Positions 53,276 through 62,531 of a stretch of 64,000 nt of DNA are shown here, piece after piece. Source of the DNA: Mycolicibacterium diernhoferi (GTDB lineage: Bacteria > Actinomycetota > Actinomycetes > Mycobacteriales > Mycobacteriaceae). The position numbers and the translations under genes are program-made. The notes under the pieces are model-generated. The model saw only the letters and a program-made list of their open reading frames with translations. It was not told the origin of the DNA and made no database searches. How positions within the stretch are numbered: position 1 is the first letter of the stretch; the number at the start of each line of letters is the position of its first letter. The stretch is taken from positions 3,968,001-4,032,000 of the forward strand of contig NZ_CP080332.1 in NCBI RefSeq assembly GCF_019456655.1. Direction: 5' to 3'.

Positions 53276-54828
53276 TCGAGCGAGCCCTCTCCCCCGGTTG
53301 GCATGCACTGCATACCCCAGACCGCCCTGCGGTGGTGATGGCATCGGACGGCCTCACGGTCACCTACGCCGAACTCGACGAACGCTCGCGTACGTTTGCA
53401 CGCTTTCTGCGCGACCAAGGCCTCGAGACGGGCGACCACATCGCGATCCTGTTGGGCAATGACCGAGCCTTCCTTGAAGTCGCCTGGGCGGCCCAGCGCG
53501 CTGGCCTCTATTACACGGCTATCAACCGCCACCTGCGCGCCGCCGAGGTGCAGTACGTTCTCGACGATTGCCGCGCAAAGGCCCTGATAACCAGCGGGCG
53601 AGCAACCGAGACGGTACTCAACCTGAATGTCAGCCGGGTGTCGGTGCAGGTGTGCACCGAAGGTCGACTCGCCGGCTTCTTCGATTACCAGCAACTGCTG
53701 TCGACCCACTCGGCCGAGCAATGGACCGGTGAATGTGAGGGGCGGGAGATGCTGTACTCCTCGGGGACCACCGGATTCCCCAAGGGAGTCCGTAAACAAC
53801 TGTCCGCCAGTGCGTTCGGCGACCCGACATCGGCACCGGCGCAGATTGCCCTGGCGGTCACCGCCGGTGGTGCGGGCCCGGACACCGTTTTCCTCTGTCC
53901 GGCACCGCTCTACCATTCGGCGCCATTGGTGTGCTCGATGTCCTGGCAGCGGGTCGGTGCGACAGTCGTGCTGATGGAGCGGTTCGATCCGCGTGGCTGC
54001 CTCGAACTGATCGAGCGCTACCGAGTCACCGACGCACAGCTCGTACCCACCATGTTCACCCGGATGCTCCGATTGCCCCGTAGCGAGCGCGAGGCGTACG
54101 ACCTGTCCAGTCTGCAGCGCGTCACCCATACCGGCGCGCCGTGCCCCGTCGCGGTCAAGCGTCAGATGATCGACTGGTGGGGACCGATCATCGATGAGTA
54201 CTACTCGGGGACCGAAGATATCGGCGTGACGCTCATTTCATCCGCGGAGTGGCTGGAACACCCCGGTTCGGTCGGCCGACCGCTGGAGCGCTGCCATATC
54301 GTCGGTGAGGACGGTCAGGAACTGCCGCCGGGCGCTGTCGGTGTGGTCTATTTCGAAGGTGGCCGGCCTTTCGAATATCACAATGATACGACCAAGACGG
54401 ACTCGGTGAGCAATGCGGCCGGCTGGCGAACCCTCGGCGACATGGGCTACCTCGACGCCGACGGCTACCTCTACCTCACCGACCGCAAGGCCCACATGAT
54501 CATTTCCGGCGGAGTGAACATCTATCCGCAGGAGGCCGAGAATCTACTGGCAGGGCATCCGGCCGTCGCCGATGTCGCGGTGATCGGGGTGCCTGACGAC
54601 GATATGGGCGAGGCGGTCAAAGCGGTCATCGAGGTCACCGACGCTGTCGTGCCCGGCGAGGCCTTGGCGACCGAACTGATCGCGTTCTGCCGGGACGGGC
54701 TGGCCACCTACAAGTGCCCGCGCACCGTCGACTTCGTCGATGCTCTCCCGCGCGATGCGAACGGCAAGATGTACAAACGGCTGCTGCGCGACCAGTACTG
54801 GGAGAACCACGCTTCGCGCATCGTCTGA
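53272..54828 (+). CDS. Acyl-CoA synthetase (AMP-forming), FadD-like
   Basis: A 518-residue ANL-superfamily ligase that activates a carboxylic acid with ATP and CoA. Motifs: EMLYSSGTTGFPKGVRK (P-loop), EYYSGTEDIGVTLI, GWRTLGDMGYLDADGYLYLTDRKAHMIISGG (hinge) and the catalytic Lys end RDANGKMYKRLLRDQYW. The start is ATG 53272 in an ATGA overlap with the Ltp-like gene; an upstream ATG at 53245 lies in that gene. Last gene of the ferredoxin-P450-DUF35-Ltp-ligase operon. The W-E-N-H tail resembles sterol-side-chain FadD enzymes, a weak similarity. Confidence 0.9.
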   Translation: MIERALSPGWHALHTPDRPAVVMASDGLTVTYAELDERSRTFARFLRDQGLETGDHIAILLGNDRAFLEVAWAAQRAGLYYTAINRHLRAAEVQYVLDDCRAKALITSGRATETVLNLNVSRVSVQVCTEGRLAGFFDYQQLLSTHSAEQWTGECEGREMLYSSGTTGFPKGVRKQLSASAFGDPTSAPAQIALAVTAGGAGPDTVFLCPAPLYHSAPLVCSMSWQRVGATVVLMERFDPRGCLELIERYRVTDAQLVPTMFTRMLRLPRSEREAYDLSSLQRVTHTGAPCPVAVKRQMIDWWGPIIDEYYSGTEDIGVTLISSAEWLEHPGSVGRPLERCHIVGEDGQELPPGAVGVVYFEGGRPFEYHNDTTKTDSVSNAAGWRTLGDMGYLDADGYLYLTDRKAHMIISGGVNIYPQEAENLLAGHPAVADVAVIGVPDDDMGEAVKAVIEVTDAVVPGEALATELIAFCRDGLATYKCPRTVDFVDALPRDANGKMYKRLLRDQYWENHASRIV

Positions 54829-54830
54829 CG

Positions 54831-54848
54831 CGGCAACCGCGCTTGCCG
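54831..54848. terminator. Hairpin between convergent operons
   Basis: CGGCAA-CCGCGC-TTGCCG, a 6-base stem that can alternatively pair as CGCGG-CAA-CCGCG, fills the 26-base gap between the acyl-CoA synthetase stop and the mceF stop. Its location suits a bidirectional terminator; there is no U-tract. Confidence 0.4.
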
Positions 54849-54854
54849 TCAGCA

Positions 54855-56408
54855 CTACGTGGGAAACAGATCCCGCCATGACTCGTCTGTCGTCGCCACC
54901 GCCAGGTTCCGCTGCTGATGCACGGCTCCGTCCGGTCCGACGTACTGCCCGGTGCGCGGGTCATAGTTGGTCACGAACACGGATGGACCGCTTCCCGGTC
55001 CACCGACGCCGAATGCGCTCGGAGCGACCGGGATCGCTCCGGCAGCAGGCGCCGGCGCGGGCGTGGCGTCCGGTGGCGCCGGAGGGCCGGCGCCGGGCGG
55101 CGGCGAGGTTCCCTGCAGGGGCCCGAAGATGCCCTCATCCATACCGGCCCGGTCATCGATCGGAATACCTTGCGCGATGAGGTTGGGGTCTATCGGATAG
55201 GGGCCGAGGGCGTTCTGGCGCTGCACCAATGGCTGAAAAGGTTTGTCGCTATTGCAGTCCTGCACCGTCGCCGCCCGCTTTCCGGGCACTCCCATACAGG
55301 GGTAGTTGCGGGCACCGCGCACAGCCAACGGTGAATCCTGTGGCAGTTTGCAGTACAAGCCGTCGGGGGTGTCCACGTCGGTCAGGTCGGCTGGGGAACG
55401 CCAGGCCGATGGCGGTAGGAAGCCGGCGGTACACGCCGGCGGATCGCTGATGGTCAGAGCGAAATCACCAATGCTCTGACCGGTCGGGCTGTTGCTCGGC
55501 ATTCCGAACGTATGAAGTTGGCCGACGTAGTTCGGCAGCAACACCAGTAGCTGCTCGACAGACGGACGGTACGTGACGCCGATCTGGCCGATGCTGGTGA
55601 GATTGGCAAGGAGCACCGGCAGTGTCGGTTTCACATCGCTGAGCAGCCGTGACGTCTCGTCGAACGCACCCGGCCCCTGCCGCACAAGGGTACGAATCTG
55701 GGTGTCGTTGGCCACCAACTGTCCGGTGACATCTGCCAGACTGTGCGCCCACTGCCGGATCGAGTCGACAGTTTGCACTTGGGAATCCAGCAGCGGCACT
55801 GCGTCATCGAGCAGTATCCGGGTCTGTTCGCCGATCCGGGCGAAGTCGGTGCCGATCGTCGATGCCGAGTCGAACAGGGATCCGAAGTCATCGCCCGCTC
55901 CCTCGAAGCCCTGATAGGACTCCGCGAGCAGATCACTGAGCCGCTCCTTGGGAACGCTATCGACCAGTTCACTGAGCTGATCCAGCATCGGGCCGACTTG
56001 TTGCGGAATCTCGGTGTCTCGCACCGAGATGACCGAACCGTCCTCCAGGTACGGCGCCGTGTCGGTGCGCGGTAGTAAGTCGACGTATTGCTCGCCCACC
56101 GCCGAGACACTGCGTACGTGCGCCTGCAGGTCCGCCGGAATTCTGGGTGACGTGTCCAGCACGAGAGTGGCCTGCGCACCGGCCTCGGTCGGCACCACGC
56201 TGGTGACCTTGCCGATCTGCACGCCCCGCAGCGTCACGTTGCCGAACCTGTACAACCCTGCCGACGACGTCAATTCCAGCTTCACGGTGTAGCGACCGAG
56301 GCCCAGGAGGGTCGGTATCTGCAGATAGCCGAACACCATCACGCTCATACCGACGATCGACACGATCGTGAAGACGATCAACTGTGTCCGGATGAAGCGC
56401 GTCAACAT
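54855..56408 (-). CDS. mceF: Mce family protein, MceF position
   Basis: A 517-residue MlaD/MCE-domain protein. One N-terminal membrane segment (LIVFTIVSIVGMSVMVFGYL, residues ~10-29), the MCE domain (SSAGLYRFGNVTLRGVQIGKVTSVVP; VSAVGEQYVDLLP), a long helical region, and a Pro/Gly/Ala-rich C-terminal tail (PPPGAGPPAPPDATPAPAP). Last of six genes; the ATG directly follows the mceE stop. Mce proteins form a tunnel carrying lipids across the mycobacterial envelope. Confidence 0.92.
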   Translation of the reverse strand: MLTRFIRTQLIVFTIVSIVGMSVMVFGYLQIPTLLGLGRYTVKLELTSSAGLYRFGNVTLRGVQIGKVTSVVPTEAGAQATLVLDTSPRIPADLQAHVRSVSAVGEQYVDLLPRTDTAPYLEDGSVISVRDTEIPQQVGPMLDQLSELVDSVPKERLSDLLAESYQGFEGAGDDFGSLFDSASTIGTDFARIGEQTRILLDDAVPLLDSQVQTVDSIRQWAHSLADVTGQLVANDTQIRTLVRQGPGAFDETSRLLSDVKPTLPVLLANLTSIGQIGVTYRPSVEQLLVLLPNYVGQLHTFGMPSNSPTGQSIGDFALTISDPPACTAGFLPPSAWRSPADLTDVDTPDGLYCKLPQDSPLAVRGARNYPCMGVPGKRAATVQDCNSDKPFQPLVQRQNALGPYPIDPNLIAQGIPIDDRAGMDEGIFGPLQGTSPPPGAGPPAPPDATPAPAPAAGAIPVAPSAFGVGGPGSGPSVFVTNYDPRTGQYVGPDGAVHQQRNLAVATTDESWRDLFPT

Positions 56409-57602
56409 CTAGCCGGTCCCGTCTGTGGCAGGAACATCGGATGTGGGCGCGGCGGGCTCCAGCCCGGCGTGGGGGGCCGGCGGCGGTGGCGGCGGTATCA
56501 CGCCGACGCCGAGCGGATCCTTGGTGTAACCGAGGTACGCGGGCTCTCCCGGCGCCGGTACCAACGGTGCGCCGTCCTCCCCCCAGCGGGTACCCATGAG
56601 CAGTGCCCGCTTCATCCGTGGAGCGGTGATATCGAACTCGGCAAACAGGTTGACATAGTCGCCGCGGACCGCCCGGTCGATGAAATTCTGGGTGAACGGC
56701 GCGGTTGTCGCATAGGCCAGCACGGCATTCAGACCCGGTCCGACGTCGGCCAGCGATCGCAGCGTGGGTCCCAGATTCTGCAGGTTCCGCACCAGATCGG
56801 CTTGGGCGTCGTTGACCAGGCCGACAGCCGTATCGCTGAAGATTCCGAGTTGCTTGAGCGCGGCAGCGATACGGGGCCGCTCCCGGACGAGCACATCCAA
56901 TGCGGGCGGGATCGTGTGCATCGCCTCGGTCAGCACCGCGCGTCGGCCCGCGACCGTGTCGGCCAATCGATTCAAACCGTGCAGCGCGGAGACGATCTTG
57001 TCGCGCTGGGCATCGATGGTCCCCACAAAGGTGTCCAGCCGGGTGAGCAGCGACCGAATCTGTTCTTCGCGCCCCGACAACGCATCGTTGACGTTGTGGA
57101 TGATGTCGCCGATCTGCCCGAGCCCGCCGCCGTTCACGATCACCGACAGCGAGGACAAAGTCTGCTCGGTGGACGGATAGGTTGACGATCTACTCAGCGG
57201 GATGGTCGCTCCGGGTTCGAGGCCACCGCTCGGTATCTGGCCCAGCGGCACGTTGAGCTGCAGATGCATGGACCCCAGCAGACTGGTCTGCCCGACGCTG
57301 GCCACGGCATTGGCGGGCACCCGGACACCCGGCTGTACCGATACTTCGACGTTGGCGTGCCAGTCCTTGACCGTCATTCTGCCCACGCTGCCGACGATGA
57401 CGTCGTTGATCATGACGGGTGCATTCGACTCAAGTGTGGACACGTTCGCTATTTCGACGTGATAAACCGTCGCGCCGGGACCGCGGCCCACACTGCCCGG
57501 CAGCGGCAGCGAGTTGAGCCCGTCGAATGCGCATCCCGTCGCGGTCAGCACCACACCTGAGCTGATCGCCAGTACCCGACGAACAAGGAGCGATCCGCTC
57601 AT
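56409..57602 (-). CDS. mceE: Mce family lipoprotein, MceE position
   Basis: A 397-residue Mce lipoprotein (LprK/MceE type): signal peptide SLLVRRVLAISSGVVLTATGC with lipobox Cys24, MCE domain (VYHVEIANVSTLESNAPVMINDVIVGSVGRM), helical region, and a Pro-rich end. I start at ATG 57602, in an ATGA overlap with mceD, because it places the lipobox at residue 24; a longer open frame reaches to 57935 inside mceD. Lipidation at position five of six is the standard mce layout. Confidence 0.92.
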   Translation of the reverse strand: MSGSLLVRRVLAISSGVVLTATGCAFDGLNSLPLPGSVGRGPGATVYHVEIANVSTLESNAPVMINDVIVGSVGRMTVKDWHANVEVSVQPGVRVPANAVASVGQTSLLGSMHLQLNVPLGQIPSGGLEPGATIPLSRSSTYPSTEQTLSSLSVIVNGGGLGQIGDIIHNVNDALSGREEQIRSLLTRLDTFVGTIDAQRDKIVSALHGLNRLADTVAGRRAVLTEAMHTIPPALDVLVRERPRIAAALKQLGIFSDTAVGLVNDAQADLVRNLQNLGPTLRSLADVGPGLNAVLAYATTAPFTQNFIDRAVRGDYVNLFAEFDITAPRMKRALLMGTRWGEDGAPLVPAPGEPAYLGYTKDPLGVGVIPPPPPPAPHAGLEPAAPTSDVPATDGTG

Positions 57603-58909
57603 GGTGCCGCCATTTCTGCGGGGAGCAGCATGTCCTGCAAGGTCGGCGGGGATCCGGCAGGAGGCGGGTGCGCGGCGCCGGGCGGCGCCGGCGCGACCGG
57701 GTAGGCCGACAACCCCAACGGCGCCTCGGGGGGCCCCGGGGTGGGCCCCGCGCCACCGGGCGCCAATGCCGGGTCCGAGTATTCGACGTTCTTCGGCGAC
57801 GGCATCAGCGCCGGGTTGATCGGGAACGGCAGGTAATTGAAACTCATAGTGCGCGCCGCAGGGCCGAGGTACTGCCCGCACAGTTTCGCGGTTTCGGTTG
57901 AGGTGGCATTGTCGAGTGCGCCGATCGCGCCACACAGGAATCCTGCAGGATCCGAGAAATTGTTGAGCGCAAAACTACCGAGGATCGACCCCGTGTCGGG
58001 GTTGTAACTGTTGACCGTGTTACCAAAAGCGTTCGGCGCCACGTGCAGGACGTTCTCCAGATCGATCTGGTGATCGACGAGGTTCTGGGTGACGTTGCCC
58101 AGCCGACGGATCTGTTCTGACGTCTTGTCCCGGGTGCCGAGAATGAAGCGCTGCACATCGCCGACCGCTGCGGACAGGTTCGTCAAGGTCGCATCCAGAT
58201 CGGAAGTGCTGTCTCCCAGCACACTCGACAAGGTGGCGAGCCGGTCCTGGAATGACACGATCTGAGTGTTGCTGTCACGGAGCGCCGTGACGAAAACCTG
58301 AAGGTTCTTGACGATATCGACGATGTTGCCGCCCCCGTCGGCGAGGATGCGCGCCATCCCCGACAGCTGAGTGATCGTCTGCCGGAGTTTCGCGCCATTG
58401 CCGTCCATGGCGTCTGCTGCGCTGTCGATGAACCGCCCCACCGACGTGGTGGAGTCAGTAGCGCTTGGTCCCAGATCCGTGGCCAGCCTGTTCAGTTGAG
58501 CCTTCACCTCGTCCCACTCGACGGGTACGGCTGTCCGATCGAGGGGAATCACCGCGCCATCAGCCAGGGTCGGCCCACGTGATTCATAGGGCGGCGTGAG
58601 TTGGACATACCGGGCATCGACCAGGTTCTGCGCGACGATCACGGCTTTCACATCGGCCGGAATCGGAACGCCACGATCGACGCTGAGCGTGACCGCCACC
58701 TGGGTGCCCTGCGACTCCACCTGCGCGATCGTGCCGATCTTCACACCGGCGACGCGCACTTCATCGCCCGGATAGACCGATGTGGCGGAGACGAACTGGG
58801 CAGTGATCTTGTTGGGAGCGAGGAACTCCCGATGGATCAGGAACCCGGTACCCGCCAGCACGACCAGGATGCCGGCGATGACCGCGACCGACCGCTTGGG
58901 GCCTTTCAT
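57599..58909 (-). CDS. mceD: Mce family protein, MceD position
   Basis: A 436-residue protein with an N-terminal membrane segment (SVAVIAGILVVLAGTGFLI), an MCE domain (ITAQFVSATSVYPGDEVRVAGVKIGTIAQVE; VDARYVQLTPPY), a helical stretch, and a Pro/Gly/Ala-rich C-terminus (GGAGPTPGPPEAPLGL). Start overlaps mceC (ATGA); stop overlaps mceE. Confidence 0.92.
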   Translation of the reverse strand: MKGPKRSVAVIAGILVVLAGTGFLIHREFLAPNKITAQFVSATSVYPGDEVRVAGVKIGTIAQVESQGTQVAVTLSVDRGVPIPADVKAVIVAQNLVDARYVQLTPPYESRGPTLADGAVIPLDRTAVPVEWDEVKAQLNRLATDLGPSATDSTTSVGRFIDSAADAMDGNGAKLRQTITQLSGMARILADGGGNIVDIVKNLQVFVTALRDSNTQIVSFQDRLATLSSVLGDSTSDLDATLTNLSAAVGDVQRFILGTRDKTSEQIRRLGNVTQNLVDHQIDLENVLHVAPNAFGNTVNSYNPDTGSILGSFALNNFSDPAGFLCGAIGALDNATSTETAKLCGQYLGPAARTMSFNYLPFPINPALMPSPKNVEYSDPALAPGGAGPTPGPPEAPLGLSAYPVAPAPPGAAHPPPAGSPPTLQDMLLPAEMAAP

Positions 58910-59988
58910 CGTGATCCTCCCGGGATGCCGTTGTACGGAAACGGGAGTTCAGCTCGCGGACCGGCGTTGTCCGGGGGCCGGCCGGCGTCGGTGCCTCTTC
59001 TGAACCCGAGCGCATAGTCGAGGAAAGGCTGTAACAGCTGCGCCTGGGTCAGGTTCGGCACAAACGCGTTGTAGTAGAACCCGCTGGACACCGTCTCGCC
59101 TTGGGTGAGTTGGTATTTCGCAAGGCCCGGCAACGCCTTGGCGATATTGTCGCTGTTCTTCTCGAGCATCGCCGTCACCGAATTCAGCTTCTCCAGCGCG
59201 GGAGCCAGTTGTTCCTCATTGTCGGCGACCAGTCCGGACAGCTGCTGCGCCAACCCGGACGTGTACACAAGTAGCTGCGCGATCGCCTGCCGCCGCTCGA
59301 CCAGCACACCGAGGAGAGCATCAGCATCCAGGATGAGCGTGTTGACCTGCTGACTCTGGTCCGACAGGATCGAAGTGAATTCGCCCGCGCTCTGGAAGAG
59401 TTCGCCGAGGGTGTCGTTGCGACCGTTGATGGACTGCGACAACCGGGTGAGCCCGTCGAAGGTCGGTCCCAGTTGCGGCGCGATCTGACCGATGGTGTCC
59501 GACAGCGTATCCAAGGACCGGTTCAGGGAGGCGGTGTCCATCCCCGCGGTGTTCGTCGTGAGGTCGCTCGTCGCTTCGGTCAGCGAGTACGGCGATGACG
59601 TTCGCGAGAGCGGGATGACAGTTCGGGGTGCCAAGCGACCACTGCCGGCCGAACTCAGAGTCAACACCCGCTGCCCCAGTAGCGAACCGGTACGGATGTG
59701 GGCGGACGTTTCCGATCCGAGCCCCACCGTCGCCTTGAGGGTGAAGTTCACGACCGCGCGCCCCTTGTCCAGGTCCACACTGGACACCGATCCGGTCCTG
59801 ACCCCGGACACCGTTACCGGATCACCGCTGCCCAGACCCCCTGCTTCGGCGAAGATCGCGCTGTAGGTCACCGATGTCGCCCACGACGAGATGCGTTCCG
59901 GCTGCAGCCCCGCCGCGATGATGAGAACCGCGAGGGTGACACCGATGATGCCGTGGCGAATGAGATGGCTTCCGCGGTATTTGATCAC
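58906..59988 (-). CDS. mceC: Mce family protein, MceC position
   Basis: A 360-residue protein: N-terminal membrane segment (HGIIGVTLAVLIIAAGL), MCE domain (VTYSAIFAEAGGLGSGDPVTVSGVRTGSVSSVDL; TGSLLGQRVLTLS), helical region, and a short polar end (PDNAGPRAELPFPYNGIPGG) without the long Pro-rich tail of mceD and mceF. ATGA overlaps on both sides. Confidence 0.92.
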   Translation of the reverse strand: MIKYRGSHLIRHGIIGVTLAVLIIAAGLQPERISSWATSVTYSAIFAEAGGLGSGDPVTVSGVRTGSVSSVDLDKGRAVVNFTLKATVGLGSETSAHIRTGSLLGQRVLTLSSAGSGRLAPRTVIPLSRTSSPYSLTEATSDLTTNTAGMDTASLNRSLDTLSDTIGQIAPQLGPTFDGLTRLSQSINGRNDTLGELFQSAGEFTSILSDQSQQVNTLILDADALLGVLVERRQAIAQLLVYTSGLAQQLSGLVADNEEQLAPALEKLNSVTAMLEKNSDNIAKALPGLAKYQLTQGETVSSGFYYNAFVPNLTQAQLLQPFLDYALGFRRGTDAGRPPDNAGPRAELPFPYNGIPGGSR

Positions 59989-61016
59989 TCGGGCTCACCG
60001 CACCTTCCGCTGGTCTGTTTGATCCAGGGGAAGACCGTCGTGCGTCCCTGCAGATCCGTCGCACGGAAGGTCACACCGCAGAGGAAGTAGTTGATGAAGC
60101 TGCCGTATGAGCCCAGCCGGACCAGCTTTCGGTAATTCGCCGGCGCCCGCTGCAGCGCGATGTCGATGGTCTCTTGGTCGCCGTCGAGTATCGGCGCCAA
60201 CCGACCCAACTGCGTCACGGTCTCGGCCAGTGGCGGCCGCACGTTGGTCAGCAGGTCCGTCAAGGACGCGGTCCCACTGCTCAACGACGAGATCGCGGTA
60301 CCGATGGGGTCGCGATCGGCGGAGAGACCGGTGATGAGCTTTTGTAGTCGATCGACCGCTGTGGAGAACTCATCCCCGTCCTGGGCGAGGGTGCCGACCA
60401 CCGCGTTCAGGTTGTCGATGAGTTGTTCGATGACGTGGTTGTTGTCGGCCAACGACGTCGAGAACGACGAGGTGCGCGACAGCAGCGACTCCAATGGGCC
60501 GCCCTGGCCTTGAAAGACGTGGATCAGCGAGTTGGTCAGGGCGTTGACGTCTTGCGGATCCAAACCCTGAATCACGGGTTTGAGGCCACCCAGTAGGAGA
60601 TCCAGGTCCAGCGCGGCCTCGGTACGGTCGGTGGGAATGTGCGATCCGGCCGGCAGGAGTCGGGTTGATCCCGGTCCGTCGACCAATTCCAGGTAGCGGT
60701 CCCCGACCAGGTTGAGATAGCGCACCTCGGCCTTGGTACCGGTGGTGAGCTTGATGTCACGATCGGCGTCGAACGCGACCAGAACTCTCAGATCAGGTTG
60801 CAGCTCGACGTTGTTCACGGTGCCGATGCGGATACCGGCGATGCGCACCGAATCCCCCGATTTCAGACTGGAGGCGTCGGAGAAATCCGCCGAATAGCTC
60901 GCTGTGGGCCCGGTCCGCGATTGACTGAAAATGCCGAAGAGGAACCAGATCAACACGATCATCACCGCCGCGAACACGCCGAACTTCACGGCCGCACCGC
61001 GCGCCTGGCCCATCAT
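59985..61016 (-). CDS. mceB: Mce family protein, MceB position
   Basis: A 343-residue protein with membrane segment FGVFAAVMIVLIWFLFGIF and MCE domain (YSADFSDASSLKSGDSVRIAGIRIGTVNNVEL; LVGDRYLELVDGPG). The C-terminal FINYFLCGVTFRATDLQG with Cys is conserved among MceB proteins. Start overlaps mceA and stop overlaps mceC (ATGA). Confidence 0.92.
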   Translation of the reverse strand: MMGQARGAAVKFGVFAAVMIVLIWFLFGIFSQSRTGPTASYSADFSDASSLKSGDSVRIAGIRIGTVNNVELQPDLRVLVAFDADRDIKLTTGTKAEVRYLNLVGDRYLELVDGPGSTRLLPAGSHIPTDRTEAALDLDLLLGGLKPVIQGLDPQDVNALTNSLIHVFQGQGGPLESLLSRTSSFSTSLADNNHVIEQLIDNLNAVVGTLAQDGDEFSTAVDRLQKLITGLSADRDPIGTAISSLSSGTASLTDLLTNVRPPLAETVTQLGRLAPILDGDQETIDIALQRAPANYRKLVRLGSYGSFINYFLCGVTFRATDLQGRTTVFPWIKQTSGRCGEPE

Positions 61017-62200
61017 CCGCGTGGTCCGATCTGCGCGGTGTTACGTGGCGGACCCGCGATGGGCCCGAACAGCATCTGCTTCAGACCGTCGGAGTTCAGA
61101 ACCAGCCCCTGATTTCCGTACTGGGTGGACTGGACCCCGATATCGGTGATCAGTTGCGGTACGCGGTGTCCGGCCGGTAGGTCCGGCAGCCCGAAGCAGC
61201 GCGGACCGCCCGTGGCCGCCACCTTCGGCAGGTTGTCCGGGAACCGATATCGTTCGGCACCCAAGGTAAGGCCGAAATTGGTGAGGACACCGGGAACCAC
61301 CGACGGTGGCACGTTCGCCATCCGTTCCAGTCCCTGGAGCGCGCAGGTCAGTGCGGTGTTGTACTGGTTGGTCAGGTCGGTGGTGGGCGCCAGCAGGTGC
61401 ACCACATCGGTCATCGCCTTCTGGTTGGAGCCGATGACGTCGCTACCGATGTCCGCCAGCCCGATCGAGCTGATCAGGAACGTATCCAGATCGTGCTGGG
61501 TGTCGACAATGGTTCGGCTCAGCTTCGACGCGTTGTCCACCGTGCGCATCAGGTCGTCCGCCGCATCGGCGTAGGCGTTGACCACCAGTGGTGTCAACTC
61601 GATGTCGTGACTGAGCGCAGGCAGACTCGGCTCGATCTCGGCCAGAAACGCCTCGAAGTCGACGAGGGCTTGACCGAACTTTTCGCCACGGCCGTCGAAT
61701 GCTGTGGACATGGCGCCGAGGGTCTGGCTGAGTTTCGTGGGGTCGACTTTGTCCAACAGTGAGGTGAGCCGCTGGAACACCGTGTTGACTTCGACCGTGA
61801 CGTGCTGAGCGCTGAGCACTTGCCCGGCCGTCAGGGCCTCTGCCGCAGGCTGGGGCGGTGAAACCAATGACACGGACTTGGCACCGAAAATCGTTGTCGA
61901 TTCGATGTTCACCAGAGAATTGGCCGGTATCAGGTGCAGCCACGCAGCATCGATCGCGAGGTGAATCGCCACCTGGCCATCCGGCGCGCCCTCGAGGGCG
62001 GAAACCCTGCCGACCTGCACGCCATGGAACTTCACTTTCGCATCGGGGTTCAACACCAGCCCGGCCCGCGGGGAGAACACCGTCGCTGACACGCTGTCGG
62101 TGGCGCCACCGCGAAACAGGAAGACTGCCCCGAAGACGAGCGCGGAGATGACCGCGATGGTCACCAGACCCATCACCGGTCGGGCGAGTGACCTAGACAA
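61013..62200 (-). CDS. mceA: Mce family protein, MceA position; first gene of the operon
   Basis: A 395-residue protein: membrane segment GLVTIAVISALVFGAVFLF, MCE domain (VFSPRAGLVLNPDAKVKFHGVQVGRVSALEG, the classic MceA stretch), and a cholesterol-uptake-porter-type helical region, ending KQMLFGPIAGPPRNTAQIGPRG. The start shown is TTG 62200; ATG 62173 inside the frame is an alternative but shortens the N-terminus to a single residue before the membrane segment. The operon lacks the two yrbE permease genes that normally precede mceA. A promoter motif lies about 110 bases upstream. Confidence 0.9.
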   Translation of the reverse strand: MSRSLARPVMGLVTIAVISALVFGAVFLFRGGATDSVSATVFSPRAGLVLNPDAKVKFHGVQVGRVSALEGAPDGQVAIHLAIDAAWLHLIPANSLVNIESTTIFGAKSVSLVSPPQPAAEALTAGQVLSAQHVTVEVNTVFQRLTSLLDKVDPTKLSQTLGAMSTAFDGRGEKFGQALVDFEAFLAEIEPSLPALSHDIELTPLVVNAYADAADDLMRTVDNASKLSRTIVDTQHDLDTFLISSIGLADIGSDVIGSNQKAMTDVVHLLAPTTDLTNQYNTALTCALQGLERMANVPPSVVPGVLTNFGLTLGAERYRFPDNLPKVAATGGPRCFGLPDLPAGHRVPQLITDIGVQSTQYGNQGLVLNSDGLKQMLFGPIAGPPRNTAQIGPRG

Positions 62201-62531
62201 CGATGTCTCGTCGGTAACTCATCGCGAAGCGGTGCCGGATGTGTCTCGCTGTGCACACCGCCGCTCCGATCTCGATGTTCAGCCGAACGCAACATCAATG
62301 ATATAAGCCGATCAAACGGACCTAGTCAACTATTTTCTGACTTCGCCCTATTCTACAACCGCGACAGCAGAGGATGCGGCACCATTGGCCGATAGTCCGT
62401 TGCAGCGGCCGGCCCGAGGCGGTTGCCCTCCGCGATTGACCCAGACGAGACCTACTGCACCGCAACATGAACGAGAGGTCGCGAGCGAGATCCAGAGCGT
62501 CCCGCCGCCATCTTTCGGGGTTGGAGAACCA
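62201..62531. other. Intergenic region between mceA and the secreted-protein gene
   Basis: 331 bases with no convincing gene. On the minus strand it carries the TAGTTGACT promoter for mceA (see 62311-62332). The half nearest the plus-strand gene is GC-rich and ends in a GGTTGGAG ribosome site. No yrbE remnant, tRNA or long repeat was seen. Confidence 0.6.
62311..62332 (-). promoter_or_regulatory. Shared promoter/operator motif, copy C (mce operon)
   Basis: Read on the minus strand: TAGTTGACTAGGTCCGTTTG, preceded by AAAA as at copy A. The TTGACT is followed after 17 bases by TTATAT, a good -10, which would start the mce transcript about 85 bases before the TTG. The core is the same as upstream of the ferredoxin operon and gntR. 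Confidence 0.6.

Noticed and set aside
56409..57935. Longer start for mceE at 57935
   Set aside because: It would add 111 Arg/Gly-rich residues overlapping mceD and bury the lipobox; ATG 57602 gives a normal lipoprotein signal.
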